Origin: Chloroflexota bacterium
GTDB lineage: Bacteria; Chloroflexota; Dehalococcoidia; Dehalococcoidales; RBG-16-60-22
Length of the DNA stretch: 24,699 bases
NCBI GenBank assembly: GCA_016875955.1
Contig: VGOH01000001.1
Location: 1-24,699, forward strand
Direction of reading: 5' to 3'
The notes below the pieces were generated by a model. It saw only the letters and a program-made list of their open reading frames with translations. It made no database searches and had not been told where the DNA came from. How positions within the stretch are numbered: position 1 is the first letter of the stretch; every line of letters starts with the position of its first letter. Position numbers and translations under genes: made by a program. Shown here one piece after another: positions 1-8,364 of this stretch.

Positions 1-31
1 AGGTAATAAAGGTGAATAAGGAGGTGAAGCA

Positions 32-499
32 ATGAGGTTACCAAAAAGGGGCGAGAAGGGGTTCACCCTGATTGAGCTGCTCATCGTGGTCGCCATCCTG
101 GGCGTGCTGGCCGCAGTGGTCATCCCCAACGTGGGCCGGTTTATCGGCCGGGGTGAGCAGGAAGCGTGGGAAACCGAGTTTTCCAACGTCCAGTCCGCGG
201 TGGTGGCCATGATGACCGACAACCAGTTGGATACGCTGCCGACGGCGGTAAACGCTACCGCCACCAGGAACATGCACGTCTTCCCCGATACCACCACAGC
301 CGCCAACAAGGGAAATGACGCCAATGGTGTCAACTTCACTGTCGGTGACGGGAATGGCTTTGTGCTCTACCAGCACGATATAACCGGTGGCGGTGCCAAC
401 ACCAGCCTGGTCAACTATGTGGCTACCCAGTACACCAAGGGCACCTACACCTGTGACGCGCTGGGCACGGTAACTCAGGTAACCACGGGGTACGAGTAA
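32..499 (+). CDS. Type IV major-pilin-like prepilin, copy 1
   Basis: This is a 155-residue class III-signal prepilin. A short basic leader (residues 1-10, ending KRGEKG) is followed by the invariant FTLIE motif. Prepilin peptidase would cut after Gly10, and the conserved Glu at mature position 5 is Glu15. Residues 11-32 form the hydrophobic N-terminal helix that packs the pilus core. The rest is a small globular head of about 110 residues with a single cysteine (Cys141), so the usual C-terminal disulfide loop is absent. The ATG follows GGAGGTGAAGCA, a strong ribosome-binding site. A close paralogue starts 37 bases after the stop, and the assembly genes lie on the opposite strand downstream. 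The N-terminal class is certain from sequence; major versus minor pilin is inferred. Confidence 0.93.
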   Translation: MRLPKRGEKGFTLIELLIVVAILGVLAAVVIPNVGRFIGRGEQEAWETEFSNVQSAVVAMMTDNQLDTLPTAVNATATRNMHVFPDTTTAANKGNDANGVNFTVGDGNGFVLYQHDITGGGANTSLVNYVATQYTKGTYTCDALGTVTQVTTGYE

Positions 500-536
500 T
501 CTATGTATCTACAATATGAGAGGAGGAGGTGAAGCA

Positions 537-1004
537 ATGAGGTTACCAAAAAGGGGCGAAAAGGGGTTCACACTGATTGAGCTGCTCATCGTGGTCGCCA
601 TCCTGGGCGTGCTGGCCGCGGTGGTCATCCCCAACGTGGGAAGGTTCATCGGTCGGGGTGAAACGGAGGCCGGGGAAACCGAGCTCTCTAACGTCCAGGC
701 AGCGGTGGTGGCCATGATGGTTGATAACCAGCTCAGCTCGCTACCGACGGCGGTAAACGTTACCGCCACCAAAAATATGAGCATGTTTCCCGATACCACC
801 ACGAATACCAGCAAGTCACCGGATGCCGATGGAGACAACTTCACCGCCAGTGACGGCGGGGGCTATGTGCTCTACCAGCACGATATAAACGCCGATGGCG
901 CCAACACCAGCCTGGTCAACTATACCGCCACGCAGTTCACCAAGGGCACCTACATCTGTGATGCTTCCGGCACGGTTACCCAGGTAACCACGGGGTACGA
1001 GTAA
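537..1004 (+). CDS. Type IV major-pilin-like prepilin, copy 2 (tandem paralogue)
   Basis: This is a second 155-residue prepilin, nearly identical to the upstream copy over the leader and helix and diverged in the head (for example MMVDNQLSSLP here against MMTDNQLDTLP). Gly10/Phe11 is the predicted processing site and Glu15 is present. An in-frame ATG at 516 exists, but I chose 537 because GGAGGTGAAGCAATGAGG repeats the copy 1 start, including its ribosome-binding site, and leaves the leader at the same length. It has one cysteine near the C terminus. It is probably co-transcribed with copy 1 and ends before a strong terminator at 1080. The two could be alternative or co-assembled subunits; the sequence cannot decide. 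Confidence 0.92.
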   Translation: MRLPKRGEKGFTLIELLIVVAILGVLAAVVIPNVGRFIGRGETEAGETELSNVQAAVVAMMVDNQLSSLPTAVNVTATKNMSMFPDTTTNTSKSPDADGDNFTASDGGGYVLYQHDINADGANTSLVNYTATQFTKGTYICDASGTVTQVTTGYE

Positions 1005-1079
1005 TTAACAATGTGTGATGGCGGTGGATGTGGGGCGGTGGAAAACAACATGGGTGAGGTAGTGGAGGGGGTGAGGTCA

Positions 1080-1114
1080 GAGAGAGAAGCCCGTTTTGGG
1101 CTTCTCTCTCTTTT
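1080..1114 (+). terminator. Rho-independent terminator of the pilin genes
   Basis: A perfect 13-bp stem (GAGAGAGAAGCCC at 1080-1092 with its complement at 1098-1110) has a GTTTT loop and is followed by TTTT. It lies 75 bases after the second pilin stop, between two convergent transcription units. The T tract is only on the + strand side, so it mainly serves the pilin genes. Confidence 0.85.
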
Positions 1115-1180
1115 CCTAACCATTCAGACGCTAAGCATCCGGACAACAAGAGAAGGATAGCTTATCAAGTCAATAATTCA

Positions 1181-2722
1181 CTACTTGCTGGTCTGGGTTG
1201 TCAGCATGATAGGACCACTGGTGGTATACGGGTAACCTTCCGGAGGAGGTATGGGTGTGGCGAAGCGTCCGCTGGCCTCAAGCGCCGTAAGATAATCACG
1301 AAAAGATATATAATCAGCCGCCTGACAGCTAATATTGATGTTTTTGCCCCCGTGTGATATTGAACTCACCTCCACGCCCAGTTTTGCCGCCTCCTGCACA
1401 ATTACCTTGATATCGTCGGTGAAGCTCTTGTCCCTGACGATAATTGAGTGGTATTCATCAATGGCCTTCTGCAGTGGGTCACGCCGCTCTATTTCCGCCT
1501 TCTTCTTCACCAACTGGGCATTGAGGGCAACGTCTTTCATTTGCAGGGCTGAAGTCTTCTTCATTTCCTCGGTGGTAAGCTGCCACAGGGGAAAGACCAG
1601 AGCCACGGCGGCTATGATGATAATGACTGAGTAGATTTGCTTTAAAGTGGGCCGCCAGGGCTGATAGGCGTGAGGCAGCAGATTCACACTGAGTGTTGAG
1701 CTTCCAGCACCACTATTGCCACTGACATCCCTCATGGACATTTCTTTACGCATGGCGAGCCCGATATTCGCCGCATACTGGGATACCGGCAGGAACACGG
1801 GGCAACCCAGCGGTGATGCCAGTGGCTCTATATTAAATTCAAGCCGGCTCTTTAACCCCTCCATCAGCTCCGGTTTAACCGATAACTGTCCGGTGATGTA
1901 AAGCGGAGCGGACATATCAAACGGCCGGCCAACACGGCCGGCGTTATAATGTTCCACTATCATATCAAGTTGTGCTGCCAGATACTCGGTGGCGTCTTCC
2001 GTGCCCATGCTATCCGGTCGCCAGGCCAGTGAATGTATGATTTCAGGCACACCATTAGACAAAATAACTATGTCAAAGTTTGTGAGTTCAATATTCAAAA
2101 TCAAAGCTTCCTTTTTACCGACGGCCCTGGCCAGCGCCATCGTCTTGAGCTCAATGGCCTGAGTACTGATACCCGCCGCCTTCAGAGCACGCACTTTGTC
2201 ATCAATAACATCTCTGGGCACACCGGTAGTGAATACGTGGCTGCCCCCTTCCGCAGTGTTCAATGCCTGCCAGAAAAAGTAGACCGTGTCCCTGGGAACC
2301 GGAATTATGTCCCGGGCAATCTCATTAACCGACTCATCAAGCGTCGGTGCTGGTGGCAGACCGGACGTGGGTATGAAGCGACTTATTGTGTAGAGGCCGC
2401 TTATGCTAATAATCACTTTGCTGGCTTTGATACCGCTTGACCTCATCAGCCGTCTGACGATGGCCCCCAGGTCGGACTCGCCTTTGCCACCTGCTGGCGC
2501 CGCTTCTTCTGATTCAAACGAGGCATCAGCCCATCTTCTAATCGTTCCACCACGCGTCTCCATGATGCTCACGCCAGCGGAACTGATATCCAGGGTAACC
2601 ACTTTCCCGGAAACAAAGCGCGCCAGCAGTCTCTCAATTATGTTCCCGAGCTTCCTGACCGCAGTGCTCAGGTCAAGGGCCAGGACGCCTTGAGATTTAA
2701 CTTTGCTTTTCTGCTCTGCCAA
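1181..2722 (-). CDS. pilM-pilN: Type IV pilus alignment protein, PilM-PilN fusion
   Basis: This 513-residue protein has two parts usually made as separate proteins. Residues about 38-325 look like PilM, the cytoplasmic actin-like ATPase-fold protein (VVTLDISSAGVSIME, then DESVNEIARDIIPVP and a second lobe with ILNIELTNFDIVIL). Residues about 345-513 look like PilN: the signature SVNLLP at 345-350, one membrane helix at about 363-382, a charged coiled coil to about 425 and a small periplasmic alpha/beta domain. In other systems PilM grips the short N-terminal tail of PilN, so fusion would fix this contact. The start is TTG, preceded by GAGGTGG six bases upstream. A further in-frame start is less well placed. 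It is last in the pilus operon, 36 bases after the PilO-like gene. Confidence 0.85.
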   Translation of the reverse strand: MAEQKSKVKSQGVLALDLSTAVRKLGNIIERLLARFVSGKVVTLDISSAGVSIMETRGGTIRRWADASFESEEAAPAGGKGESDLGAIVRRLMRSSGIKASKVIISISGLYTISRFIPTSGLPPAPTLDESVNEIARDIIPVPRDTVYFFWQALNTAEGGSHVFTTGVPRDVIDDKVRALKAAGISTQAIELKTMALARAVGKKEALILNIELTNFDIVILSNGVPEIIHSLAWRPDSMGTEDATEYLAAQLDMIVEHYNAGRVGRPFDMSAPLYITGQLSVKPELMEGLKSRLEFNIEPLASPLGCPVFLPVSQYAANIGLAMRKEMSMRDVSGNSGAGSSTLSVNLLPHAYQPWRPTLKQIYSVIIIIAAVALVFPLWQLTTEEMKKTSALQMKDVALNAQLVKKKAEIERRDPLQKAIDEYHSIIVRDKSFTDDIKVIVQEAAKLGVEVSSISHGGKNINISCQAADYISFRDYLTALEASGRFATPIPPPEGYPYTTSGPIMLTTQTSK

Positions 2723-2758
2723 AGTAAACCACCTCTTGTAATATAGCCGCCAGTATAA

Positions 2759-3709
2759 TTACCCTCCGGGCGGTTTAAAATACAGCTCAACCGCTAACCT
2801 GGCCACGGTGTCATAGACAGCCTCTTCACTGCCAAAGAACTCCGTGGCTGTTTCCACATCTGGCCCATCAAACTGCCGGACGGTGCCATCTGCCTCACAG
2901 GTGTAATAATATTCTGTAACCGATTGGTCAATATAGTTCATCTCCTGGTAAACGGATGTATTGTCCGCCGTTATCCGATCGTGCCCATAAAGCAAATAAC
3001 CTTCTGAGGGCGTTCCCTTCCCGGTATATCCCTTTTGTCTGGCGGTGGTGATAGCATCGGGGAAAGCCGTCATTTTATTCGTCGCCACCCCGCCTTCATG
3101 ATTTATCGGGTTGGGAATCCTGTCAAGACGGTTGTCCTTCATCATGCTGGATACCGCCTGTATCACGGCGCTGAATTCAGCTCTGCGCGCCGCTTCCTCT
3201 GCCTCCAATTGCAGCTTTACCCAGCTGAGGTCCACCTTTTTCAGAATCATGGTTTCCATCGTGGTGCCGGCATCAAGGTCAGATATGAAAGCCATAATGG
3301 CATTAAAATCAGCTTGGGCCCTGATATCGCCAAAGGCTAGCACTTTATAAGTGCGCTCCCCCATTTTTCTGGCCGAGGGTCCACTCGGTGGGGAAATGTG
3401 GAACATGCCACCCTCCGGGCTGACGTCAATGCCGCTTTTTCTGGCGATATCAACAATAATCGCCAGAGCTTCAGGCGTTTCCACCGGTACCAAAGCTTCG
3501 TTTACCTTATCGTATTTGGCCTGCAACTCCTCCATACTCGGTAAAGGCTTGTTCACCACCACCAGGGTTTTCCTTATCCTTTCTTCAAGGTCCTTCTGTT
3601 GTGGTCCCTGTTGCATATAAACAAAGCCGAGTCCGACGTAGATGATGACGCAGACACCCACCACGACGAGAAACCCCATCCGGCGTATCCTGGTCAAAAT
3701 CCCCTGCAT
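2759..3709 (-). CDS. PilO-like pilus alignment protein with a C-terminal pilin-like domain
   Basis: This is a 316-residue protein. Residues 1-10 are basic, 11-31 form one membrane helix, and about 36-75 look like a coiled coil. Residues about 78-165 resemble the periplasmic PilO domain (TPEALAIIVDIARKSGIDV, then YKVLAFGDIRAQADFNAIMAFISDL). After a charged linker (about 166-176), residues 177-280 align by eye with the head of the two pilins at the start of the window: EFSAVIQAVSSMMKDNRLD matches EFSNVQSAVVAMMTDNQLD, TNKMTAFPD matches TRNMHVFPD, GYLLYGHDRI matches GFVLYQHDI, and YYTCEADGTVRQ matches YTCDALGTVTQ. The start ATG has GGAG about ten bases upstream. PilO normally ends after its own domain at about 200 residues, so the tail is an addition. 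The PilO assignment rests on architecture and position. Confidence 0.82.
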   Translation of the reverse strand: MQGILTRIRRMGFLVVVGVCVIIYVGLGFVYMQQGPQQKDLEERIRKTLVVVNKPLPSMEELQAKYDKVNEALVPVETPEALAIIVDIARKSGIDVSPEGGMFHISPPSGPSARKMGERTYKVLAFGDIRAQADFNAIMAFISDLDAGTTMETMILKKVDLSWVKLQLEAEEAARRAEFSAVIQAVSSMMKDNRLDRIPNPINHEGGVATNKMTAFPDAITTARQKGYTGKGTPSEGYLLYGHDRITADNTSVYQEMNYIDQSVTEYYYTCEADGTVRQFDGPDVETATEFFGSEEAVYDTVARLAVELYFKPPGG

Positions 3710-3781
3710 TTATGCCTGCTCCTAATTCTGGCGCACTTTACTCCATATCCGTCAATGAAATAAAACCCAAATACCCCCCGA

Positions 3782-4177
3782 TTACTTCCACCGCTCGCGA
3801 AATGCTCGCTGCACTGTTTCCTCAATAGTTTCCTCTATGGTCTTGGTTACTTTCCTCTCTCTCTTGTCTTTCTCGTCCGCTTCTTCTATTGCCTTTTGCA
3901 ACCGGTCCAGCTCATCATCGTAGAAAGACCAGTATAGCTGTCGTCCGCGCCTCCAGCCCACCACCCAGACCATCACCAAGCCAAAGAGAGCTATTGGGGC
4001 CACAATCCCAATGTTAATATCCTGAAAAAGCAGGATGATGACGATGATAAGTACGACAAAGAGAAATACCGCTACATCAAGATCCCACCGGGCAATTCTG
4101 GCCTTCTCTTTCGCCCGGCGAGCCGCTTCCCGCTTTGTTTCTTCTCCGACCGGCCCGGATTCTGTCTCCTGGCTCAA
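3782..4177 (-). CDS. Small two-helix membrane protein in the pilus operon
   Basis: I do not recognise the family. It has 131 residues. A charged N-terminal segment (1-32, rich in Glu/Lys/Arg and lacking a signal peptide) is followed by two hydrophobic helices at about 33-51 and 57-74, then a charged C-terminal segment (about 75-131) likely to be a coiled coil, with both ends predicted on the cytoplasmic side. The ATG has an excellent ribosome-binding site (AAAGGAGG, six bases away), which supports a real gene. It lies between pilC and the PilO-like gene on the same strand, separated from pilC by 219 bases. A role in the pilus machine is suggested only by position. Confidence 0.7.
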   Translation of the reverse strand: MSQETESGPVGEETKREAARRAKEKARIARWDLDVAVFLFVVLIIVIILLFQDINIGIVAPIALFGLVMVWVVGWRRGRQLYWSFYDDELDRLQKAIEEADEKDKRERKVTKTIEETIEETVQRAFRERWK

Positions 4178-4215
4178 GATGTGCCTCCTTTCACCCCGTT
4201 AACACGGAGCCAGTT

Positions 4216-4243
4216 ATTATGCTGCCATTAATTACCGGTTCAA
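4216..4243 (-). promoter_or_regulatory. Possible internal promoter in the pilus operon
   Basis: In the 219-base gap before the small membrane protein gene, the minus strand reads TTGAAC, 16 bases, CATAAT. This could drive the downstream part of the operon (small membrane protein, PilO-like, PilM-PilN) independently of pilB and pilC. It is a moderate sigma-70 match seen by eye only. Confidence 0.35.
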
Positions 4244-4396
4244 TTAAGGGAATCATTTACCTGACGGAAATGTTATCCGACGCCTTTCTATTTTAGTCAG
4301 TCTGGTGTTCTTTGACTCTAATACCGGCAGCCTTTTAAATCCACGATGGGTACATATTTCTGCCATCAGTGTAAATGGTGAAGGAGCTTCTGTCAA

Positions 4397-5647
4397 TTAG
4401 CCGAAGGCGCCGGTGAGCGTATACATAGGCATAATCACGGAGAGGGCAATGAAGCCAACCAAAAGGGCGATACCTATGGTGCTGATAGGGCCAATCATGC
4501 CCACCATGGCAGACGTTCTCTCCGCCGCCGTCGTTTCAAAGAAATCAGCCACCACCCCCATGGTGAAATCAAGGGTGTTGCTTTCCTCTCCCACGGCAAC
4601 CATCTGCACCAGCAGAGGCGGAAACAAACTTATTCGGGACATCGGCTCCGCCAGCCCCTCACCTAGTAGCAACCGCTCGTTCACATTGCTCAGGGCATCC
4701 CGGAAGACAATATTAGTTGTCGATTGCGGCAGTATCTCCATTGATTCCTGTAGTTTAAGTCCGGCGCTGACCATCACCGACAGCGTCCTGGCGAAGCGTC
4801 CCAGTTCTGACATAAGTGCCGGAGGCCCGATAATCGGTATGCTGATACGCAGCCGGTCCAGTATCCGCCTGCCGGAAGGCCTCTTCACCATCCAGAGCAT
4901 GACAGCAAATAATACCGCACCGGCAATGATAAGATGCAGCGGATATTTCTGCACAAACTGTGTCAGCGAAATAAGTATTCTGGTGGGCAGAGGTAATTCT
5001 ACCGCCATCGCCGTAAACATAGTGAGCAGCTTGGGCATGACCACGGTAATCATCATAATGACCACGACGATGCCAACGCCAATGACTATCACCGGGTAGG
5101 TCATCGCTTTCTTAACCTGCTGGGTCATTGACTGGTGTTTCTCCAAAAAACTAGCCATCTGGTTAAGCACCATGTCCAGATTTCCCGTTTCCTCACCAAC
5201 GGCAATGGTACGGCAGTAAACTTCACTGAAGGCTTTGGGATGCTTCTTGACTGCCTGTGAGAAAGAACCTCCGGAGCGGATGTCATTAACCACGCTGAAC
5301 AAAATGGTTTTAAAAGCGCGGCTGCTGGCCACCTGCCCCTGCAGGATTTCCAGCGCCGGCAGCAGTGAAATGCCGGAGCGCAGTAAAGTGGCCAGCTGGC
5401 GGGAAAAAACGATGATATCACGTTCCTTTAGCCGGAAGAGTGAAGGGAGGGCCTCCTCCAGGCTGAACATGGACGGGGCCACTTCCACATGCTCTGGAAT
5501 GTAGCCCTTGGCAATGAGCTGTCTTTCGGCGGCAATCTCGCTGGGCGCCTTGATATTGCCCTTTACCAGATTACCTTCTCTGGTGGTCGCTATATAGCGG
5601 TAGGTGACCTCTCTCAGTTTTCCGGTTCCTTCAATTGTTCTGGCCAC
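4397..5647 (-). CDS. pilC: Type IV pilus inner-membrane platform protein PilC (GspF family)
   Basis: This 416-residue polytopic protein has the duplicated GspF fold. An N-terminal segment (about 13-60: YRYIATTREGNLVKGNIKA, as in PilC/GspF proteins) precedes domain one (about 78-200, starting ERDIIVFSRQLATLLRSGISL and containing GEETGNLDMVL) and domain two (about 281-402, LGRFARTLSVMVSAGLKL and GEESNTLD). Membrane helices are at about 186-207, 238-254 and 384-408. PilC is the membrane platform on which the ATPase acts to add pilins. The start is GTG, with GAGAGG five bases upstream and only nine bases after the pilB stop, so translation is probably coupled. Length matches the family. Confidence 0.96.
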   Translation of the reverse strand: MARTIEGTGKLREVTYRYIATTREGNLVKGNIKAPSEIAAERQLIAKGYIPEHVEVAPSMFSLEEALPSLFRLKERDIIVFSRQLATLLRSGISLLPALEILQGQVASSRAFKTILFSVVNDIRSGGSFSQAVKKHPKAFSEVYCRTIAVGEETGNLDMVLNQMASFLEKHQSMTQQVKKAMTYPVIVIGVGIVVVIMMITVVMPKLLTMFTAMAVELPLPTRILISLTQFVQKYPLHLIIAGAVLFAVMLWMVKRPSGRRILDRLRISIPIIGPPALMSELGRFARTLSVMVSAGLKLQESMEILPQSTTNIVFRDALSNVNERLLLGEGLAEPMSRISLFPPLLVQMVAVGEESNTLDFTMGVVADFFETTAAERTSAMVGMIGPISTIGIALLVGFIALSVIMPMYTLTGAFG

Positions 5648-5656
5648 TGTTGCCTC

Positions 5657-7360
5657 TCAGCTAATGGAGAATACGTTACGCATGACCTCATATGGCGTGG
5701 TGATTCCCAGTTTAACTTTCATCATCCCGTCATGCCACAGGGATATCATGCCTTCCTGAATGGCCTGCCGCCGCATTTCATCGGCATCGGTGCTTTTGAC
5801 AACTATGCGGCGGATGGCCTCAGAGATGACCAATACTTCAAAGATGCCGGTTCGTCCCAGATAGCCGGTGCCAGCGCAGAAATTACAGCCGGCACCGACA
5901 GTAAATTCAGAGCGTTTTTCCCCCATTTCTGCTTCATAAGCTTCCCTCTCGTCAGGGGCGACTTCAGCAGGGCGAGAGCAGTACGGGCAGACACGCCGCA
6001 CCATCCTCTGGGCAACAACACCAATCAACGCCGAAGAAATGAGGAACGGCTCAATGCCCAGGTCAACCATCCGGATGATGGTGCTCACAGTGTCATTGGC
6101 GTGAACCGAAGACAGCACCAGATGGCCGGTAAGAGCTGCCTGGGTGGAAATCTGCGCTGTTTCCGCGTCACGTATCTCACCGACCAGTATCACATCAGGG
6201 TCAAGCCGCATGGTGGCTCTCAGCCCGGTGGCGAAAGTGACATTGGCCGTTGGATTGACCTGCATCTGGTTTATGTTGGAAAAATGGTACTCCACCGGGT
6301 CTTCAATGGTGATAATCTTGCGGCCAACTGAGTCAAGTGTATTGACCGAAGCGTACTGGGTGGTCGTTTTACCGGAACCGGTAGGGCCGCTTATCAGTAT
6401 CATGCCGAAAGGCGTCTTCAGCATCATCAGGTATCTTCCCAGCATCTGGGGCAAGAAACCGATGTCTGGCAGAGGCATAAAGGCAAAGGCCTTGTCCAGT
6501 ATTCTCAGCACCGTCATTTCACCGTATATCGTGTTGGAGGTGGCCACACGGATATCCACCTCACGGTCACCCATGTCAAAGGTTATCTGCCCGTCCTGCG
6601 GGCGGCGGCGCTCGGCGATGTTCAATCCGGCCATGATTTTCACCCGCGAGAGCAACGGTGCATGGACACTTAATGGCAAGCCCATTACTTCGTTCAGAAT
6701 CCCGTCAATCCGGTATCGAACGCGCAATCTGTCCTCCTGAGGTTCAATATGCACATCGGAGGCGCGGTCCCGCACCGCCTGTTTTATAAGCAAGTCAATG
6801 GCGCGCACTACTGGAGCCTGGGCGATTGTTTCCGGGGAAAGCCGGGCTTCTCTCAGCCCGGCGCTGCTGCGATACCGGGTGGGAATCTGACTCAACTGTT
6901 CTTCAAGTTCACCGCCGATGCGATAGTTCAGGTCTATCATTTCCTGAATGTCCTGAGCCGTGCTGATGACCGGCTCAATCCTTTTCAGAGTTATTGCCGC
7001 CAAATCTTCAATGGCCTCTATATCCTTGGGGTCTTCCATGGCGATCACAATGGTCCCGTCTTTCAAAGCCACCGGGATGATGCCGTATTTCCTGGCCACA
7101 GATTCCGGAATTAATTTCACCGCGTCAGCCTTCACGCCTTCTCTTCTCAGGTTGATGAACGGTATGCCCAGCTGCAAGCTGAGAAAAAATGCCAGTTGCT
7201 GCTGTGTCACCATACGTTGCTGAATTAAAATATGTTCTGGCCGGTCACCTGTCTTCTGCTGCAGTTCCTGAACACGCTGCGCCTGCTCGTCACTGATAAT
7301 TCCAGCTTCAGCCAGAATATTCACAACGTCTTTTTTAACGCTTTTTGCCGGTGCTTCCAT
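5657..7360 (-). CDS. pilB: Type IV pilus assembly ATPase PilB (GspE family)
   Basis: This 567-residue extension motor has an N-terminal GspE-N domain (about 10-150) followed by the secretion ATPase core. Motifs are all present: Asp box region (SDVHIEP, 201-207), Walker A GPTGSGKTT at 325-333, Walker B region LDPDVILVGEIRD at about 386-398, His box TGHLVLSSVHAND at 411-423, and a four-cysteine zinc site (CPYC at 458-461, CNFC at 492-495). The zinc site and the N-terminal domain favour PilB over the retraction motor PilT. It works with PilC at the inner membrane to polymerise pilin. The ATG has a G-rich upstream region but no ideal ribosome-binding site. No PilT gene is present in the window. 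Confidence 0.97.
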   Translation of the reverse strand: MEAPAKSVKKDVVNILAEAGIISDEQAQRVQELQQKTGDRPEHILIQQRMVTQQQLAFFLSLQLGIPFINLRREGVKADAVKLIPESVARKYGIIPVALKDGTIVIAMEDPKDIEAIEDLAAITLKRIEPVISTAQDIQEMIDLNYRIGGELEEQLSQIPTRYRSSAGLREARLSPETIAQAPVVRAIDLLIKQAVRDRASDVHIEPQEDRLRVRYRIDGILNEVMGLPLSVHAPLLSRVKIMAGLNIAERRRPQDGQITFDMGDREVDIRVATSNTIYGEMTVLRILDKAFAFMPLPDIGFLPQMLGRYLMMLKTPFGMILISGPTGSGKTTTQYASVNTLDSVGRKIITIEDPVEYHFSNINQMQVNPTANVTFATGLRATMRLDPDVILVGEIRDAETAQISTQAALTGHLVLSSVHANDTVSTIIRMVDLGIEPFLISSALIGVVAQRMVRRVCPYCSRPAEVAPDEREAYEAEMGEKRSEFTVGAGCNFCAGTGYLGRTGIFEVLVISEAIRRIVVKSTDADEMRRQAIQEGMISLWHDGMMKVKLGITTPYEVMRNVFSIS

Positions 7361-7439
7361 CTCGCTTACCCCCCAGATTAGCCCAGTAGTTTCAGTTCTA
7401 ACTTCTCCGACTCAGTGTTTAGCCACCGTTGACGAACGC

Positions 7440-8309
7440 TTATTGATTCCGCGCTGAAACGGTTATCCGCCGCACTCCTCTTCTGCTCCCCACGTAATCC
7501 TTTACTTCCGGACGCCCCGGTGAAATGTTAGCCTCGGGCAGCTTGGCAACGAGCATAGCCAGCAAGGGAACTGGCTTCTCCATCATTACGGTTATGGTGC
7601 TTCCCTTATTCCAGGAACCCACGGTACGGACAAATTTCACTTCGGGCGTGGTCTGCAAGAAGTTATACAATTTGGCTACCAGCGTGGGCTCAATCGGCAC
7701 CTCAACATTTATATCAACCTCGCCGGTATACGGTGACAGGCTTTCCTCTTTGGTTAAAACCACCTCTGGGGTTTCCCCGGTCACGGTGCCTCGTTTTTTA
7801 CCCGCCTTTCTGGGCTCCATCACTGCCGCCGTCGGCTCAACAATAGCCGGGTCCTCAGGCAGCGATACGGCTTCTGCCGCCACCGGCTCCGCAACCTGAC
7901 TCTCAAGCGGCTCCGGGACTGGCTCTTCTCCCGTCTCGGCAGCGACCGGGCCGGCTGAGGCAGCCATAACTTCCGCCGTCTCTTCCGGAACCGGCCCATT
8001 TTGGCTTTCTATTTTTCCCGCTCCCTTTTTAGCCTCAGCGATAATCCTGTCCGCTGCCTGCTGGGCCTCGGCTACAGCCTGTGTTCTGACACTATCAATA
8101 ATCTGCTCAGCACTGCTTATCGCCGCCTTGAGTATAGAGCGTACCGAGGCCGAAACCGAAACGCCGCGCTGGTCAATAATACCGTTCACTGTCTCAACCA
8201 GTTGTTCCGTATCTCCCCTGTCTTGAACCACCCCACCCCCCTGACTTTCCCCCCGCTTTTTGTTTTCCGTTGCCTTGGCTTCACGCTTCCGGCCGGATAA
8301 CTTGAACAT
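7440..8309 (-). CDS. Unrecognised coiled-coil protein, first gene of the pilus operon
   Basis: No family is recognised. From the ATG at 8309 it has 289 residues: a basic start (MFKLSGRKREAKATENKK), a predicted helical segment rich in Ala/Glu (about 60-100, SILKAAISSAEQIIDSV and AVAEAQQAADRIIAEAKK), a Glu/Pro/Ala-rich low-complexity linker (about 105-195), and a compact C-terminal domain of about 90 residues. The C-terminal part looks like beta-alpha-beta-beta-alpha-beta (VDINVEVP, EPTLVAKLYNFL, KFVRTVGSW, STITVMME, VPLLAMLVAKL, RRITVSA). No signal peptide or membrane helix. The frame stays open to 8558, but a promoter at 8365-8393 lies inside that extension, so 8309 is chosen. It precedes pilB by 79 bases. 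The helical part recalls DivIVA or ATPase-stalk proteins only in composition. Confidence 0.75.
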   Translation of the reverse strand: MFKLSGRKREAKATENKKRGESQGGGVVQDRGDTEQLVETVNGIIDQRGVSVSASVRSILKAAISSAEQIIDSVRTQAVAEAQQAADRIIAEAKKGAGKIESQNGPVPEETAEVMAASAGPVAAETGEEPVPEPLESQVAEPVAAEAVSLPEDPAIVEPTAAVMEPRKAGKKRGTVTGETPEVVLTKEESLSPYTGEVDINVEVPIEPTLVAKLYNFLQTTPEVKFVRTVGSWNKGSTITVMMEKPVPLLAMLVAKLPEANISPGRPEVKDYVGSRRGVRRITVSARNQ

Positions 8310-8364
8310 GCCGTGCCATCCTCTGCTCTTCCCTGAGCAGTTGCCAATTTGATTTACATAAACA

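Noticed and set aside
516..536. ATG at 516 as start of the second pilin
   Set aside because: It would add seven residues encoded by the ribosome-binding region itself, and the first copy starts at the equivalent of 537.
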